DNA of 44,844 bases from Nitrospira sp. SG-bin2 (GCA_002083405.1 LVWT01000037.1:1-44844); one strand, 5' to 3'. Counted from the stretch's first letter, positions 7,243-15,274 are shown. The notes: generated from the letters alone by a model not told the origin. Translations and numbers: made by a program.

Positions 7243-10200
7243 TACGATCTCGACTGAGCAACAAAAGATTGCCAACATTGCGCTGCAAACGTCGAGCTAC
7301 GGCTTGACACTACCAAAGATCTATGGCACTCAACGCGTCAGCGGCAATCTAATCTGGTACGGCAACTTCAATGCCGTCCCTCACACTACGACTACATCCT
7401 CGGGGGGCAAAGGAGTCGGTAAGGTTACCCAGAAGGACACGACTTATACTTATACGGCCGCTGTTATGATGGCTTTGGCTGAGGGGCCTATCACAGGGGT
7501 CGGCGCTGTCTGGAAGGGTAAGGACAAAATCTCTCTATCGGACCTTGGACTAACTCTTTTCACCGGAACGCCCACCCAAGCAACGTGGTCGTTTCTCACT
7601 AGCTATAACGTGCCGGGCAACTGGGCCCGAGAAGCTGCGTATGGATATAAAGACTGGTACACAAACTTCACAGCACCCTTCACTGATCAGGCGATCAACT
7701 ACAGCTCAACCGCGTACCTGGCTTCATCGGCCTATGACCTGGGCACAGATGCTAGCGTGCCAAACCACGGGTTCGAGATCCTGGGATCGTTGATCTACCC
7801 CGGACAATCAGACGCCAATCCCGGTGACATCATTCCCGATATGTTGACCTCTCAGCAGTATGGCTCAGGATTCCCGCCCGGCATGATCGGATCAATGACT
7901 GCCTACACCCAGTACTGTGTGGCCAATAGTCTCTTTGTATCGCCTGCTTATACCGAGCAAAGGTCTGCCGCTGACTGCCTCAAGGAGTTGACTGACCTTA
8001 CCAACTCAGCAGTCGTTTGGTCTGCGGGTCTGCTTAAAGTCATTCCGTATGGCGATGTCACTCTGACTGGCAACGGCCAAACCTACACGCCAAATATGAC
8101 GCCGCTGTATGACCTCGGGGACGACGACTTTCTGGCTTCGACTGGGGGTGACCCCGTTCGAGTCAAGCGTTCCTCGCCTGCTGATGCCAAGAACAGGATA
8201 ACCCTGGAGTTTAGTAACCGGGTCAATCAATATAACACCGAAGTTGTTGCAGTTGAAGACCAAGATGCTATTGAAAAGTACGGTCTAAAGCCGGCTGAAA
8301 ATATCTCCGCCCATATGTTCTGCTTGCCGACTGCTGCTAAGATGGCCGCACAGCTTCAACTACAACGCCTGCTCTACAAGCGTAATACTTACTATTTCGG
8401 CCTCAATGCACGCTACGCCATGCTTGAGCCAATGGACATCGTGACGATCACCGATACTGGCCTCGGAATGACACGAGTGGCCGTGCGTATTATTGAAATT
8501 ACAGAAATTGATGATGGCTACGATGTGGTTGCTGAGGACCTAAACATCGGAGTGGCCAACGCCGCGTCCTACGCCCATGACAGCGGGCTAAGGTGGCAGA
8601 TGACTGTCAACGCAACACCATCCCCCGTCAATGCACCTTATATTTTTGAGTTGCCAGCAGACCCCACAACGACCGGGCTGGCTATTGGCATAGCTGTTGG
8701 TGGATCCATTTCTGATCCCTTTTATGGTGGCTGCAGGGTATGGGTTAGTTTGGATGGAACCAATTACAGAACGGTTGGTACAATATACGGCTCAAGTCGT
8801 TACGGAGTCCTAATCGCCCCATACCCTGCAGCCACTGGTACAGACAACAGCAATACAATGAAAGTCAACCTTATTAGCGGGGGACAACTGATAAGTGGAT
8901 CCGCTAAAGATGCTGAAAACGCAGCTACACTTTGCGTTGTCGATAATGAATTCGTTGCTTATCAGACAGCCACTTTAGTAGATGTTGGGAAGTACGATTT
9001 GAAACCGGTAAACCGTGGATTATACTCGACAACAGGCGCTACACACAACACAGGCTCTAAATGGGCTCGAATTGATCAAGCAATCCACAAACTGACTGAT
9101 CTTGATCTATCTTTAATCGGTAAAATGATTTATATAAAGTGCACAGCTTTTAATGCCTATGGCTCTGGCGAGCAAGATCTGTCCTCAGCCGTTGCTTATG
9201 CTTACGTAATCACTGGATGGGCTAAAGAACTTAAAACCCCAGAGCCTGGGGTCTATTTGGATGTCATTGCCTCACGTTCACAGATCACCTATGACGGCAC
9301 TGGCACTCCAGCGCCAACGACGCAGACGACGGCGTTCGACGTGCTGAAACAGGGGTTCAGCAGCCCGGTCGTTCTGGTGATGACCAAGGCCGATGGCACG
9401 CTTATCAACAATCCGCAGAGCTATCTGACGCCAGTCACGCCCACTGCGATCAACCTCATTCCTTATTCCGACCAATTCAGTTCTTGGTCGGGAAGTGCAA
9501 CCGTTGACAGTGATTTTGCCACAGCGCCGGATGGATCGCCGACCGCCGACCGGCTTACCGACGCCAACGGTTCGGGATTTGAAGGCCGTCAGCAATCAAT
9601 CGCCATACCGGCGGACGGCACCATCTACATCTGCTCGTGGTTTCTCAAGAAAACCACTGGCGCTTCCAACAGTGTGGCGCTTCGCGTCAACCTTCAGGGC
9701 GGCACTGCGCAGGTCAATCGAGACGTTTATGTCAATACCAACGCAGGCACGATTCGTCTGCTCGGCGGCGCCAGCGGCACGATCAGAAGCAACGGTGATT
9801 ACTGGCTGATCCAGTCGACGGTAACAAACAACGGCACCAATACCGGCCTCGATCTGCTCGTTTTCCCGGCAATCGGCTTTAACGTCGATGATCAGCCCGC
9901 GTCTAGTTTGGATGCGGGGGCAACCGGGTCAGCCATCGTCTGGCGCGCCTCTGCGTCATATTCCTATGAAGGCTATCTCATCGGCACCGGCACTGCGTCG
10001 CGGCGCGGGATCGTCACCGACAATGCCAGCCTGACCGAACCGAATTTTGCCAGCGCTGCATCAGGCAACACCGGCGTGCGAGTAGTCGCGCTGGCGGGCG
10101 AACCCACAGGCGTGCTGACCGATGTCGCCGCACTCTATCGCAACGATGCGGGAGCTGACGGCACCGACGGCCTGGATGCGATTACCGTGTCACCCGGCAG

Positions 10201-10897
10201 TCAGGCCTTCGTTATTTCCGCCACATCGTCGGGATCGCCGAAGACCGGGCAACTTCCCAAGACTGTCACCTTCATGGTGCTGGCCGGCGCATCGGATGTC
10301 AGCGACGATACTGCCACGACCTATTCGGTTGTCGCTTCGGCCTGCACCGCCACGCTGGGCGGAACCAACAACAAGGTTCTGACGATCCCGGCGCTGTCGG
10401 CCGACACGGCGACGGCGACGGTCACAATCCAGCGCAGCGGCGTCACGGTCGCGACTGTGCTGGTCAGCCTGACCAAGGCGCGGGACGGATCAACCGGCGG
10501 AACTTCGGCGCGCGACGATACGCTCGCGATCAACAACACTTCGAGCTACTCGGGCACGCAGGGCGGCCCGTTGACCCTAATGGTCGGCCCCAACGGCACT
10601 ATCACGCTCGATGTTGACATGGGCTATACTGTCGCGAGCATCAGCGCGACCGTGAACGGTAAAGTCCAATACCGTACTACGCCCGGCACCGGCGGCTGGA
10701 CCGACATTGGCACAGAGGCATCCGGATACATGGCAATTCCGGGCGAGCCTGGCCAACTGGCGTTTCAGCGAACCCTGGCGGGGCCAAGCGTTGCCGCCAA
10801 CTGGGAGTTCCAGTTCGTAAACCGCAAGGTCGGCGCCGGCACCGCCGTGCTTGATACGTCGAACGATGTCTTCCAGGTGAGCTGGGGCGCATCATGA
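7232..10897 (+). CDS. Host-specificity / central tail-tip protein (gpJ-like, GTA gene 15-like)
   Basis: A 1221-residue protein from ATG 7232; GAGGTG lies just upstream, and MGGNTIS with QTSSYGLTLPKIYGTQRVSG is the usual start of the family, whereas ATG 7220 would add four residues. The first ~460 residues are the hub part (KGKDKISLSDLGLTLFTG, RSAADCLKELTDLTNSAVVW, FGLNARYAMLEPMDIVTITD). From about residue 686 (base ~9290) composition and style change: NLIPYSDQFSSW, TADRLTD and YICSWFLKKTTGASNSVALR form a carbohydrate-binding-like domain, followed by Thr/Ala-rich beta domains. The C-terminal third looks like an exchanged receptor-binding part. The stop overlaps the next ATG (ATGA). Confidence 0.85.
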   Translation: MGGNTISTEQQKIANIALQTSSYGLTLPKIYGTQRVSGNLIWYGNFNAVPHTTTTSSGGKGVGKVTQKDTTYTYTAAVMMALAEGPITGVGAVWKGKDKISLSDLGLTLFTGTPTQATWSFLTSYNVPGNWAREAAYGYKDWYTNFTAPFTDQAINYSSTAYLASSAYDLGTDASVPNHGFEILGSLIYPGQSDANPGDIIPDMLTSQQYGSGFPPGMIGSMTAYTQYCVANSLFVSPAYTEQRSAADCLKELTDLTNSAVVWSAGLLKVIPYGDVTLTGNGQTYTPNMTPLYDLGDDDFLASTGGDPVRVKRSSPADAKNRITLEFSNRVNQYNTEVVAVEDQDAIEKYGLKPAENISAHMFCLPTAAKMAAQLQLQRLLYKRNTYYFGLNARYAMLEPMDIVTITDTGLGMTRVAVRIIEITEIDDGYDVVAEDLNIGVANAASYAHDSGLRWQMTVNATPSPVNAPYIFELPADPTTTGLAIGIAVGGSISDPFYGGCRVWVSLDGTNYRTVGTIYGSSRYGVLIAPYPAATGTDNSNTMKVNLISGGQLISGSAKDAENAATLCVVDNEFVAYQTATLVDVGKYDLKPVNRGLYSTTGATHNTGSKWARIDQAIHKLTDLDLSLIGKMIYIKCTAFNAYGSGEQDLSSAVAYAYVITGWAKELKTPEPGVYLDVIASRSQITYDGTGTPAPTTQTTAFDVLKQGFSSPVVLVMTKADGTLINNPQSYLTPVTPTAINLIPYSDQFSSWSGSATVDSDFATAPDGSPTADRLTDANGSGFEGRQQSIAIPADGTIYICSWFLKKTTGASNSVALRVNLQGGTAQVNRDVYVNTNAGTIRLLGGASGTIRSNGDYWLIQSTVTNNGTNTGLDLLVFPAIGFNVDDQPASSLDAGATGSAIVWRASASYSYEGYLIGTGTASRRGIVTDNASLTEPNFASAASGNTGVRVVALAGEPTGVLTDVAALYRNDAGADGTDGLDAITVSPGSQAFVISATSSGSPKTGQLPKTVTFMVLAGASDVSDDTATTYSVVASACTATLGGTNNKVLTIPALSADTATATVTIQRSGVTVATVLVSLTKARDGSTGGTSARDDTLAINNTSSYSGTQGGPLTLMVGPNGTITLDVDMGYTVASISATVNGKVQYRTTPGTGGWTDIGTEASGYMAIPGEPGQLAFQRTLAGPSVAANWEFQFVNRKVGAGTAVLDTSNDVFQVSWGAS

Positions 10898-11490
10898 CGA
10901 TGATCGTTCTCCGCAGCGCATCCGGCAAGGTCAACGTTGTCGAAACGACGACTGGCTATGACATGGCGCAATGGACCAGTCAGGGCGAAGTGCCGGCGGA
11001 TTACAACCCGGCTACGCACCGCTGGAACGATGTCACGCGCAGTTTCGACATCTACTATCCGCCGATGCCGCCGACACCATGGCGGCAGCTCTGCGTGCCG
11101 TTCAACGTCGGCGCGGGCGCGGACCTCTCGCTCCTGGCAATGGCGTCGTCGGCGCAGTTTCTGGCCAACAGCAGCCGCAACATCGAGCTGATCGACGCGG
11201 CCAGCTACACCGAGGCCCGACTGACGGCCAGGGTGACGGCGGCGGGTGTCGCGGGGTCGAAGCTGTCGCCGGTGTTCGCGATCGGCTTTGGCACCAATCT
11301 GGCCAATTATTTCGACCTTGGTGATGCGGAGATGTCGGTTTCTCTTGCCGCTGTCGGCCTTGTATCGACCGGCTGGTTTGCGCTGCGAACGTCGGCGCGC
11401 GCCGACAATCGCTATGTCACGATCAAGCAACAAGGCGGCAACGGCGTGGCCTCGCCGGCAGTGGGGAGGCTGACATTGTGGTTGCGGTAA
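10894..11490 (+). CDS. Tail-tip accessory protein of unknown family
   Basis: A 198-residue protein translationally coupled (ATGA) to the gpJ-like gene. The first ~65 residues (TMIVLRSASGKVNVVETTTGYDMAQW, NPATHRWNDVTRSFDIYYPP) look like a short attachment domain; the rest is Ala/Ser/Leu-rich and probably beta (VFAIGFGTNLANYFDLG, VGRLTLWLR). Codon use matches the distal part of the gpJ-like gene and differs from the genes on either side, so both were probably acquired together as a host-range unit. No enzymatic motif seen. Confidence 0.6.
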   Translation: MTMIVLRSASGKVNVVETTTGYDMAQWTSQGEVPADYNPATHRWNDVTRSFDIYYPPMPPTPWRQLCVPFNVGAGADLSLLAMASSAQFLANSSRNIELIDAASYTEARLTARVTAAGVAGSKLSPVFAIGFGTNLANYFDLGDAEMSVSLAAVGLVSTGWFALRTSARADNRYVTIKQQGGNGVASPAVGRLTLWLR

Positions 11491-11495
11491 AACAA

Positions 11496-11513
11496 CACTG
11501 ATTTAATACAGTG
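11496..11513 (+). other. Short AT-rich hairpin ahead of the lysis genes
   Basis: CACTG and CAGTG flank an 8-base AT loop in the 46-base gap between the tail genes and the holin. It could be a weak terminator, or overlap a promoter; a TTG-16-TAATAC arrangement (11482-11509) is a poor match to a sigma-70 promoter. Confidence 0.3.
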
Positions 11514-11536
11514 ATTAGACATTAATAGAGGTGGAA

Positions 11537-11866
11537 ATGAATTTGGATACGATAGACTGGAACAAGTTACTACCCTGGGTGCTTACTGGGGGTGCTGGGA
11601 TGACAGGGAGACTTATGTATCACGCGAAGCAAGTTCAGCTTGGCAAGAAGAAGCCGCTGACCTGGGCGATGGTCTGGGACATCCCGATCGCACTCGGTAC
11701 CGGCTGGATCGCACTCGGTCTGTGCAAGTGGTGCGGGCTCGAGTGGGAAACCACAGTGTCTGTGGCGATCGTCGCCGGCTACCTCGGCCCGTATGGGATC
11801 GATACGATCTTCGTCAAGTGGTCGGAATGGAAGTTCGGAAAGAAGGAAGGAATGGATAATGGCTGA
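11537..11866 (+). CDS. Holin-like membrane protein
   Basis: A 109-residue protein from ATG 11537 with GAGG five bases upstream. Two or three hydrophobic segments are visible: LLPWVLTGGAGMTGRLMY, then MVWDIPIALGTGWIALGLCKW and TVSVAIVAGYLGPYGIDTIF, separated by a basic loop (QLGKKKPL) and followed by a Lys/Glu-rich tail. Size and pattern resemble LydA-type holins. It is followed with 8 bases of overlap by the endolysin, so it very likely forms the membrane lesion that starts lysis. Confidence 0.7.
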   Translation: MNLDTIDWNKLLPWVLTGGAGMTGRLMYHAKQVQLGKKKPLTWAMVWDIPIALGTGWIALGLCKWCGLEWETTVSVAIVAGYLGPYGIDTIFVKWSEWKFGKKEGMDNG

Positions 11867-12272
11867 TCGTGACTTGAACCACCTGCACCCACAGGTCGAA
11901 GCCGCTGCTCGTGCGGCGATCGCCGAATGTGAGGCCGCCGGCATGCCTGTGCTGGTGACCTGCACCTATCGCAGCGACCAGGAGCAGAACGAGCTGTATG
12001 CTCAGGGTCGCACCAAGCCGGGCCGGATTGTGACGAACGCGCGCGCCGGCGAGAGCTTCCACCAGTATCGACTTGCACTCGACCTATACCCCCTGGTCAA
12101 CGGCAAGCCCGACTTCAGCGGGACTCACCCGAACTGGCACAAGATCGCAGCCATCTTCATCAAGCATGGCTTCGAATGGGGCTACAACTGGAAACGGTTC
12201 CGGGAGATGCCTCACTTCCAGATGACCGGGGGTCATCCACTGTCCTACTACCAGCGGGGCGGGCAGCTGTAA
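11859..12272 (+). CDS. Endolysin, M15 family L-Ala-D-Glu-type peptidase
   Basis: A 137-residue protein from ATG 11859 with AAGGAAGG eight bases upstream. Zinc ligands of the VanY/M15 fold are present: His68 and Asp75 in ESFHQYRLALDLYP and His119 in EMPHFQM; LVTCTYRSDQEQNELYAQGR and GFEWGYNWKRF are typical of phage M15C endolysins. It cuts peptide cross-bridges of peptidoglycan. No signal peptide or transmembrane segment is seen, so release by the upstream holin is expected. Confidence 0.85.
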   Translation: MADRDLNHLHPQVEAAARAAIAECEAAGMPVLVTCTYRSDQEQNELYAQGRTKPGRIVTNARAGESFHQYRLALDLYPLVNGKPDFSGTHPNWHKIAAIFIKHGFEWGYNWKRFREMPHFQMTGGHPLSYYQRGGQL

Positions 12273-12297
12273 CCAATCGCTGACAAGGAGAAATGGA

Positions 12298-12459
12298 ATG
12301 GACGTTATCGACCCGCAAGTTGCTGGCATCCTCGCCCTCGTGGTGATGATCGCGCAGCTCATCGGCAAGAGCATCCCGGACAGCGCGACGGGCTTTCTCG
12401 GCTTCCTGCGGAAGCTGGCGAAGTTCATCGGGCTCTACGTCCCGAACAACAAGAGCTGA
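12298..12459 (+). CDS. Small hydrophobic lysis-cassette protein
   Basis: A 53-residue protein with AAGGAG seven bases before ATG 12298. One hydrophobic segment (VAGILALVVMIAQLIG) is followed by an amphipathic basic region (LGFLRKLAKFIGLYV). Its TGA overlaps the next ATG (TGATG). Position within the lysis genes suggests an auxiliary holin or antiholin, but no family is recognised. Confidence 0.7.
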   Translation: MDVIDPQVAGILALVVMIAQLIGKSIPDSATGFLGFLRKLAKFIGLYVPNNKS

Positions 12460-12689
12460 TGCTCAAGCTTATCTCGGCGCTGCTGGGTTTCGTCAATGGC
12501 TTCATGAAGTGGCTTAACGACTCCCAGCAGCAGCAGAACGCGGGTAAGGCGCTTGAGCGGGCGGAAGCCCAGAAGGAGGTGATCCATGAAGTCGAACAAG
12601 CTCAAGCTGCTGTGGTTGTTGACGATCCCGCTCGCACTGAGCGGCTGCGTAACCGGTTCGATCGCTCGCGCGCCGGCGACAGTCAGTGA
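12459..12689 (+). CDS. Rz-like inner-membrane spanin (candidate)
   Basis: A 76-residue protein coupled to the previous gene by TGATG. The first ~20 residues are hydrophobic (LKLISALLGFVNGFMKWL), then a Gln/Glu/Ala-rich coiled-coil segment (KALERAEAQKEVIHEVEQAQ) and a basic tail. Short for an Rz, but a lipoprotein gene starts inside it in the +1 frame, the classic Rz/Rz1 nesting, so the i-spanin role is inferred mainly from that arrangement. Confidence 0.65.
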   Translation: MLKLISALLGFVNGFMKWLNDSQQQQNAGKALERAEAQKEVIHEVEQAQAAVVVDDPARTERLRNRFDRSRAGDSQ

Positions 12690-12825
12690 CTACTGCTTGA
12701 TCGCAAAGCCCATCGGCTATGACAGCACGAAGGACACGCCGGAGACGGTGAAAGCGATCGAGGCCCACAACTCTCAGTGGGTGTGTGTCTGCGAGAAGGA
12801 CTGCCCGGCACGACCTGCGGGCTGA
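12586..12825 (+). CDS. Rz1-like outer-membrane lipoprotein spanin
   Basis: A 79-residue protein starting within the Rz-like gene in the +1 frame. The ribosome binding site AAGGAGGTGATC is a near-perfect anti-16S complement. Residues 1-21 form a lipoprotein signal (basic KSNKLK, hydrophobic LLWLLTIPLA, lipobox LSGC with Cys21). The mature part has a pair of cysteines in VCVCEKDC and a Pro-rich end. With the upstream protein it would span the periplasm and disrupt the outer membrane in the last step of lysis, so the host is Gram-negative. Confidence 0.78.
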   Translation: MKSNKLKLLWLLTIPLALSGCVTGSIARAPATVSDYCLIAKPIGYDSTKDTPETVKAIEAHNSQWVCVCEKDCPARPAG

Positions 12826-12887
12826 GCTGGCCAGTCCACGGCGAGCGCTCTCCTTCCCCGGCGCTCAGCACAGCCAGTGCACAACCT

Positions 12888-12933
12888 GACCCTCGGCCAG
12901 CCGGTTACTCCTCCCGCTAGTTGTCCGAGGGTC
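12888..12933 (+). terminator. Candidate terminator of the late operon
   Basis: A perfect 9-base stem (GACCCTCGG at 12888-12896, CCGAGGGTC at 12925-12933) with a 28-base loop is followed by TTCGTTT. It lies just after the spanin genes and before the convergent early operon. The long loop and interrupted T run make it atypical. Confidence 0.4.
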
Positions 12934-12965
12934 TTCGTTTATCGATCTAGGTTCAACCATTCCTG

Positions 12966-13037
12966 CGCGAGGTTCCTTACGAGCACTGAATAGATGTAGG
13001 CTACCTTAGCCCGACAGTGATCGTAAGGAACCTCGCG
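12966..13037. repeat. Perfect 17-bp inverted repeat between convergent operons
   Basis: CGCGAGGTTCCTTACGA at 12966-12982 and its exact complement at 13021-13037, separated by 38 bases that hold a second small hairpin (GGCTA-CCT-TAGCC). It lies between the end of the late + operon and the end of the - operon. It has no T run on either strand, so it is an unusual terminator if it is one; a protein-binding site, RNA-processing or 3'-end-protecting structure is equally possible. Confidence 0.75.
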
Positions 13038-13052
13038 TCCTACGGGTCGTTC

Positions 13053-13550
13053 TCAGCGATCAATAAAGTGCTCCCACAGACGCCCAGCCGACTCCCACAG
13101 GTTTTGGGCAGCTGAGTGAGGATACGGCTCCAAGAACACTATCCGCTGGCACGACGTGTTCAGCAGCAGCTTAGTGCAGGTCATGCACGGACTGGCCGTC
13201 ACGTAGGCCGCGTGGATCGACCACGGATCCTTGCACTGGAGCAGAGCGTTCTGTTCAGCGTGCAACGCGTGACAACCATCAAGGTTCGTGCCGCTTGGCG
13301 CTCGGGCCCCAGGGCAGGCATGCGGGAACTCAGGCGGAGGGTTGGTCACGAAGTCCCAATCCTTTCGCTCCACGCCGACCATCTCGTTGCAGTGAGGCAT
13401 GCCTGCCGTCACGCCGTTGTAGCCGGTGGAGAGCACGTGCCCTCGCTCGTTGAGGAGGACACAGCCCACCTCACGGCGAAGACATGTGCTACGCTGCCCG
13501 GTCAGCTGGGCCATTTGCATGGCCCACTGGTCCCTAGTCAGTCTCGGCAT
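13053..13550 (-). CDS. dCMP deaminase (cytidine/deoxycytidylate deaminase family)
   Basis: A 165-residue protein from ATG 13550, chosen because GGAGA lies six bases upstream and MPRLTRDQWAMQMA is a natural family start; it overlaps the upstream gene by 17 bases. Zinc motif H97-A-E99 (ALHAEQNALLQ) and P121-C-M-T-C125 (SPCMTCTKLL) are intact, and CLRREVGCVLLNERGHVLSTGYNG is typical. It converts dCMP to dUMP, the substrate of ThyX (29519). In T4-like cytosine-replacing phages the same enzyme balances dCMP use between dTMP and hydroxymethyl-dCMP. Last gene of the modification operon. Confidence 0.9.
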   Translation of the reverse strand: MPRLTRDQWAMQMAQLTGQRSTCLRREVGCVLLNERGHVLSTGYNGVTAGMPHCNEMVGVERKDWDFVTNPPPEFPHACPGARAPSGTNLDGCHALHAEQNALLQCKDPWSIHAAYVTASPCMTCTKLLLNTSCQRIVFLEPYPHSAAQNLWESAGRLWEHFIDR

Positions 13551-14394
13551 TGCCGTCTCCATAGTTGAAGTCCTCAGGCTGATGACCTTCGAACCAGCGG
13601 TCGGCGTCACCGCGCTTGGACTTGCGAAGATCGTCGAGCACCTCGAGGATTTCAATGTTCGGGTCGATGAATTCGTTGGGGAGCGACCAACCCAACTCGA
13701 CCGGCATCATGCACTCGCGTGCAATGTCCCAGTGCTGCTCGTAGATGTGGCTGCTGACCATCGTCAGGTATTGAGTGCCCAGCTCGATGTAGACACCAGG
13801 CAGCCGATCGCGGTTCAGCTCCTTGACGACTGCAGCAGCGATCATCGTGAAGTTGAACGCGTCATACGGCAGCCCCAGCCACGCGTCGGACGACCGCATG
13901 AAGACGTGAGCATGGAGCTTGCCCCCACGCACGTTGAAGAACAGCGCCACGGTGCAAGGCACGTCCTTTGTCTTCGGCGGGTTCTCACGCCAGATGGTCA
14001 TGCCGGCCTGGCGAGACTGCGGATCTTCACGCAGCTTGTCGACCACATAGATCATCTGTCCACAGACCTTGGGACCATAGGCGCCGAAGAACTTGACACC
14101 ATCGTCACTGAACTGAGTGATGTGGCGATTGTAGTCCTTGATGCCTTCGACAGTATCGTCGCCGCTCAGGATCCAGTAGGCTTCGCCGCCGAGGAACGGC
14201 ACATGCAGCTTGCGTTGAGGCACCGTCACCACCGGCCATCGCATGTCGAACGCCACCGTGTGTTGCGGCAGTTCGAGCGTCTTCATGCCACGCGGGCTGG
14301 TCTCACGTCCGTTGAGGAGCAGATCCTTCAACAGCTGCTGCCATGCCTCCGTCAATGAGAGAGCGGAGCTTGGTTCCAAGTGGGTAGTCGTCAT
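13534..14394 (-). CDS. Thymidylate-synthase-fold enzyme, probable dCMP hydroxymethylase (T4 gp42-like)
   Basis: A 286-residue protein from ATG 14394 (AAAGGTTC upstream). The fold is clear: SPRGMKTLEL near 33-42, DPQSRQAGMTI with Arg128, catalytic Cys147 in KDVPCTVALFF, MRSSD ending at Asp170, and His216/Tyr218 in SHIYEQHW. The base-selecting residue is Asp178 in LGLPYDAF, exactly 31 residues after the Cys, where thymidylate synthases have Asn (E. coli Asn177) and T4 dCMP hydroxymethylase has Asp (C148/D179). Asp is known to switch this fold from dUMP to dCMP. The phage also encodes ThyX, so this enzyme is not needed for dTMP. dCMP methylation instead of hydroxymethylation remains possible. 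Confidence 0.8.
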   Translation of the reverse strand: MTTTHLEPSSALSLTEAWQQLLKDLLLNGRETSPRGMKTLELPQHTVAFDMRWPVVTVPQRKLHVPFLGGEAYWILSGDDTVEGIKDYNRHITQFSDDGVKFFGAYGPKVCGQMIYVVDKLREDPQSRQAGMTIWRENPPKTKDVPCTVALFFNVRGGKLHAHVFMRSSDAWLGLPYDAFNFTMIAAAVVKELNRDRLPGVYIELGTQYLTMVSSHIYEQHWDIARECMMPVELGWSLPNEFIDPNIEILEVLDDLRKSKRGDADRWFEGHQPEDFNYGDGNAETD

Positions 14395-15274
14395 GGCGAT
14401 TGAACCTTTTCTGATGTTGCGGGTGGGAGACGAGGGTATGCTGCAGCCCTGCGTCGTCGAGTGCCTTCGCCGCCGCGGCGCCGAGGGCAATGTAGTGGTT
14501 GGCATCGATCGATGCGTCAAGGAGCTCGAGGTCGAAGTCAGCGTTGGCCCAGCAGAGCTCGTCCTCACGAATGTTGAACGACTCAAGGTAGTCAGCCAGC
14601 CAATGGCTGCAGTCCTGACGGTTGAACGAGACGAACGGATACTGCTGCCATAGGTCGTTGTCCTTGCGCTCGGCGAAGTTCTCACCGACCAAGCAGACCA
14701 ACGCCTGCCGGTTGCCGACCGTGGGGAGACGAGTGTCGTGCTCGAGGGTGGTGTCGATACCAACCAACGAGTCTAGTGTGTCTCTGGTCCGATCATAGAC
14801 CACGAACGGCAGGTGGCTCGACACGTAGTCGACCTGAAGATCATAGTGGCGGTAAACCGCTTCAAGCTGTTCCTCTCGGTCCAGCATCTCCTCGCCCTTA
14901 CGGCTGCGGAACGTGTCCAGGCAAACGTCGAGCCCCGGCAAACAGTAGATCAACCGAGTGCTGCACCGCATGGCGACCCGCTCCATCATTCGCTGAGTTG
15001 CCTTGTCCACACGCAGAGGCTGGTGGGGACGGAAGACTGAGCCATACGGCTGCTCAGACAGCCAACAGCGGTCAAAGACCACAGATTGGTAACCATGCAG
15101 AGCCGGGAGCATCGCTTCCAGATACATTCGACCAAGACCTTTGGCCGTCACGCGTGGCAGAGACGGGAAATGCACGTATCGAGCGCCGGTCGCCTCGGCA
15201 TAAGCCTGAGCGGCGGTGGACTTGCCACCGCCGTCAGGACCTTCGAAAATCGTCAGATCACAGCTGCGGGTCAT
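14303..15274 (-). CDS. Deoxynucleotide kinase fused to a UDG-like domain
   Basis: A 323-residue protein from ATG 15274 with GGAGCG upstream. Residues 1-175 are a thymidylate-kinase-like P-loop domain: Walker A GPDGGGKST at 12-20, FDRCWLSEQPYG near 67-78 (DR[HY] motif) and a lid-like RSRKGEEMLDREEQ. Residues ~185-305 resemble the uracil-DNA glycosylase superfamily: LVCLVGENF, QYPFVSFN, CWANADFD, YIALGAAAAKAL and HPQHQKRFN. The kinase may phosphorylate a modified dCMP, as T4 gp1 does; the second domain could remove or recognise bases. Both roles are inference. It overlaps the dCMP-hydroxymethylase-like gene by 92 bases, indicating tight coupling. Confidence 0.72.
   Translation of the reverse strand: MTRSCDLTIFEGPDGGGKSTAAQAYAEATGARYVHFPSLPRVTAKGLGRMYLEAMLPALHGYQSVVFDRCWLSEQPYGSVFRPHQPLRVDKATQRMMERVAMRCSTRLIYCLPGLDVCLDTFRSRKGEEMLDREEQLEAVYRHYDLQVDYVSSHLPFVVYDRTRDTLDSLVGIDTTLEHDTRLPTVGNRQALVCLVGENFAERKDNDLWQQYPFVSFNRQDCSHWLADYLESFNIREDELCWANADFDLELLDASIDANHYIALGAAAAKALDDAGLQHTLVSHPQHQKRFNRHDDYPLGTKLRSLIDGGMAAAVEGSAPQRT

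Noticed and set aside
13426..14358. 310-codon + strand frame opposite the deaminase and ThyA-like genes
   Set aside because: Antisense shadow of well-recognised enzymes; His/Arg/Leu-rich without any family pattern.
13552..14763. Long - strand frame extending the ThyA-like gene upstream to 14763
   Set aside because: The first 123 residues are Ser/Thr/Arg-rich shadow of the kinase/UDG gene; the real start is ATG 14394 with a ribosome binding site.
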